Below are positions 36,301-38,135 of a stretch of 38,135 nt of DNA, in pieces; the stretch's first letter is position 1, and each line of letters starts with the position of its first letter. This stretch comes from a virus, in the IMG/VR virus record IMGVR_UViG_3300030098_004691, positions 1 to 38,135 of that record. One strand, written 5' to 3'. The notes under the pieces are model-generated. The model made no database searches. It was not told where the DNA came from and saw only the letters and a program-made list of their open reading frames with translations. The position numbers and the translations under genes were made by a program.

Positions 36301-37724
36301 TGTCAGATTCAACCTTTGTTGACTTTATTGGTCGATACAAGAATCGGCCTGTTGAGTTTGTCCAAGATGTTTTAGGACAGACCCCGGATAAATGGCAGAA
36401 AACCTTAATGGAAGCAGCCATTCCGAAAAATGATTTCAATCCTGATTCCGGGCACCGATTATGTGCAGCAAAGTCCGGTCATGGTGTCGGAAAATCCACA
36501 TGTGCAGCCTGGATTGCCATCCATAATATTGTTTGTTATTACCCTCAAAAAACAGTTCTGACAGCACCAACATCATCCCAGTTGTTTGATGCATTGTTTG
36601 CAGAACTGAAATCTCAGATGATCCGGTTACCCCCGGTTCTCAAGAATCTTTTTGAGACTTATTCAGACCGGGTCACTCTCAAATCAGACCCATCTGGATC
36701 TTTTATTTCATGCCGTACCAGTCGGAAGGAAACCCCGGAAAGTTTGCAGGGAATCCATTCAGACAGGGTTCTGTTACTGGTTGATGAAGCCAGTTCGATT
36801 GATCAGTCAGTGATCGATGCAGCAGGGGGTTCCTTGTCGGCTGCTGATGCAACATTGGTGTGTCTTGGAAACCCAACCCGGCCTGAAGGATTCTTTTTTG
36901 ATGCATTCGGAAGATTATCTGATAAATGGTTCACTCTCACTGTTTCATGTGAAGATTCAGTCAGGGTCAGTTCTGATTATATCAAGGAAATGGAAGATCG
37001 ATATGGTCGGGATTCCAACACCTTCCGAATCAGGGTTCTTGGTGAATTCCCGGAAACTGCAGATGACACTCTGATTTCCAATGCCTTAGTTGAAAGTGCA
37101 GTAGGTCGGGATGTTGAACCCAGTGAAGGTCCAATCATCTGGGGTCTGGACATTGCCAGATTCGGATCTGATCGATCAGCACTCTGTAAACGGCAAGGAA
37201 ACACTATCCTGGAACCAATCAAGTCCTGGGCAAAACTGGACACCATGCAGCTAATGGGTGCCATTTCCAGGGAATATGACAAGGCATGTGAAGAACTGAT
37301 GCAGCCTAAAGCAATCATGTGTGATGTCATCGGAATCGGGGCTGCAATTGTGGACCGGGGTTTAGAGTTATCTTTGCCGGTCCAGGGCATCAACACCGGT
37401 GAATCTGCATCCCTTAGTGGACTCTATAAGAATTTAAGGGCTGAATTGTGGCATGAAGCAAAGGATTGGTTTGAGAAACGGCACTGCAAGATCCCCAGAG
37501 ACAACAGGCTGATGTTTGAGCTTTGCAGCCCAAGATACACCTATGACAGCACCGGAAGAATAAAATTGGAATCTAAGGATGAAATGCGGAAAAGACTGGG
37601 CCACAGAGGTAGCCCAGACTTTGCAGACAGTTTTGTGCTGACCTTCAGCAACACTGCCGGGATTATTTCAGGGATGTCTCAACCCTGGAATCAACCTCTG
37701 AAACGGAATGTTTCGATTGTTTGA
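36300..37724 (+). CDS. terL: Terminase large subunit
   Basis: This is a 474-residue protein from ATG 36300 (TAATG overlap; an upstream ATG at 36276 adds eight residues). This packaging motor has an N-terminal ATPase with Walker A 'SGHGVGKST' (59-67) and Walker B 'LLLVDEA' (158-164), then the coupling motif 'LVCLGNPT' (~186-193). The C-terminal nuclease has 'GLDIARFGSDRSAL' (D284), 'MCDVIGIGAAI' (D342) and 'SPDFADSF' near 446. All catalytic positions expected are present. The 3' end overlaps the reverse-strand HTH gene by 62 bases. Confidence 0.92.
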   Translation: MSDSTFVDFIGRYKNRPVEFVQDVLGQTPDKWQKTLMEAAIPKNDFNPDSGHRLCAAKSGHGVGKSTCAAWIAIHNIVCYYPQKTVLTAPTSSQLFDALFAELKSQMIRLPPVLKNLFETYSDRVTLKSDPSGSFISCRTSRKETPESLQGIHSDRVLLLVDEASSIDQSVIDAAGGSLSAADATLVCLGNPTRPEGFFFDAFGRLSDKWFTLTVSCEDSVRVSSDYIKEMEDRYGRDSNTFRIRVLGEFPETADDTLISNALVESAVGRDVEPSEGPIIWGLDIARFGSDRSALCKRQGNTILEPIKSWAKLDTMQLMGAISREYDKACEELMQPKAIMCDVIGIGAAIVDRGLELSLPVQGINTGESASLSGLYKNLRAELWHEAKDWFEKRHCKIPRDNRLMFELCSPRYTYDSTGRIKLESKDEMRKRLGHRGSPDFADSFVLTFSNTAGIISGMSQPWNQPLKRNVSIV

Positions 37725-37983
37725 TCCGTTCCTTGATTAGTTTGACTGAAGTCAGACCATCAAACAGTTTGTGATCCTTCATCAGTTTCTCAAGAAAATT
37801 CAGTTCAAATTCGACTGCACTTGAATTGAGCAGATACCAGGACAGCAACACCCATGCATATCCTGGTGTTCTACGATTCCCATCTTCCCATTTGATCCAG
37901 GTCCGATACGGAATGCAGCATTTCCGGGCAATTTCAGCCCGGTTCAATCCTAGTTCAGTTCTGACTTGTTTCAGGGGTGTCAT
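37663..37983 (-). CDS. XRE-type HTH protein closing the reverse-strand cassette
   Basis: This 106-residue protein has an N-terminal HTH (residues 3-45, 'LKQVRTELGLNRAEIARKCC', then 'IPYRTWIKWEDGNRRTPGYA') of the kind with W and E after the recognition helix. A hydrophobic 'WVLLSWYLL' and a helical C-terminus probably dimerise. It is the last gene of the leftward operon, coupled by ATGA to the junction-spanning zinc-ribbon gene, and its 3' end converges on terL with 62 bases of antisense overlap. A candidate target is the palindrome at 1117-1133. Confidence 0.75.
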   Translation of the reverse strand: MTPLKQVRTELGLNRAEIARKCCIPYRTWIKWEDGNRRTPGYAWVLLSWYLLNSSAVEFELNFLEKLMKDHKLFDGLTSVKLIKERIKQSKHSVSEVDSRVETSLK

Positions 37984-38135
37984 AATGATTTATGTTGGGG
38001 TCCATAAGACTGGAACATTTTATCCGGGAAAACATGGACTGTTTCACAATCCTGGCATTTAATTTCACCGGAACAATCATCCTGGGGTGTCAACATAAAA
38101 GATCCATCTTCAGTAACTAATTCACCATCACATTA
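37980..38135 (-). CDS. Small zinc-ribbon protein, 3' part (gene crosses the circular junction)
   Basis: This is the same gene as 1-156. From the junction (base 38036 continuing from base 1) it runs ETV-HVFPDKMFQSYGPQHKSL and stops at TGA 37982-37980, overlapping the HTH start by ATGA. Bases 38037-38135 repeat the window start. Confidence 0.7.
38037..38134. repeat. Terminal direct repeat, right copy
   Basis: Identical to bases 1-98. The final base 38135 is A where the left copy has G at 99, possibly a read-end error or a real variant. Confidence 0.9.

Noticed and set aside
1-38135. CRISPR array or insertion sequence
   Set aside because: No regularly spaced repeats and no transposase or terminal inverted repeats were seen.

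Overview
The window is essentially one complete circular genome of a temperate tailed phage, most likely a podovirus (short-tailed, with several ejection-type internal virion proteins and no tape measure, sheath or tail-tube genes). Bases 1-98 recur at 38037-38134 and a small zinc-ribbon gene reads straight across the junction, so the unit is about 38,036 bp. The portal, major capsid and head-tail adaptor proteins look like the SU10-type podoviral set (family recall, not searched). A phage attachment site carrying the 3' half of a tRNA-Phe(GAA) gene of alphaproteobacterial type next to a tyrosine integrase points to an alphaproteobacterial host that is lysogenised at that tRNA gene. This host assignment is an inference.

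Layout in circular order. (1) 1222-23625, + strand: virion and lysis genes, many linked by ATGA-type stop/start overlaps. These are portal, a large virion protein with a DNA-glycosylase-like helix-hairpin-helix signature, scaffold, major capsid protein, head-tail adaptor, an S74-chaperone fibre, further fibres with a duplicated fibre + chaperone pair, holin candidates, an M15 peptidase endolysin, a tail/stabilisation-like protein and a set of internal virion (ejection) proteins, one with a C-terminal LysM-like domain. (2) 23626-25922: lysogeny module with attP, integrase, an unknown gene, a CI-type repressor and a divergent Cro-like gene sharing one operator. (3) 25919-32532, + strand: early genes for recombination and replication. 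These are a DUF3127 SSB-like protein, a ParB/Srx-like protein, RecE-like exonuclease, ERF annealing protein, helicase-loader-like proteins, RusA resolvase and a C5 cytosine methyltransferase whose middle is overlapped by a second, family-like reading frame. (4) 32522-37724: small terminase, a DUF6378-like protein, zinc-binding small proteins, a half-length Na+/phosphate-cotransporter-like membrane protein, a non-coding stretch with a three-way-junction RNA candidate, a secreted Cys protein and the large terminase. (5) 37663-1057 across the junction, - strand: a reverse-strand cassette of six small genes (three Cys-rich, one XRE-type HTH) placed between the large terminase and the portal. It has its own strong promoter, an operator palindrome inside that promoter and UUCG hairpins between genes.

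The most unusual items are the compact three-way-junction RNA at 35010-35075, the NptA-like half transporter at 34128-34571, the conserved-looking reading frame inside the methyltransferase gene, the reverse-strand zinc-ribbon/HTH cassette, and a leader motif (CCAGAAAGGCAAA) reused before unlinked small genes on both strands. Several genes under 60 codons are added from direct reading of the sequence (27364, 29960, 33953, 387-560 and others).
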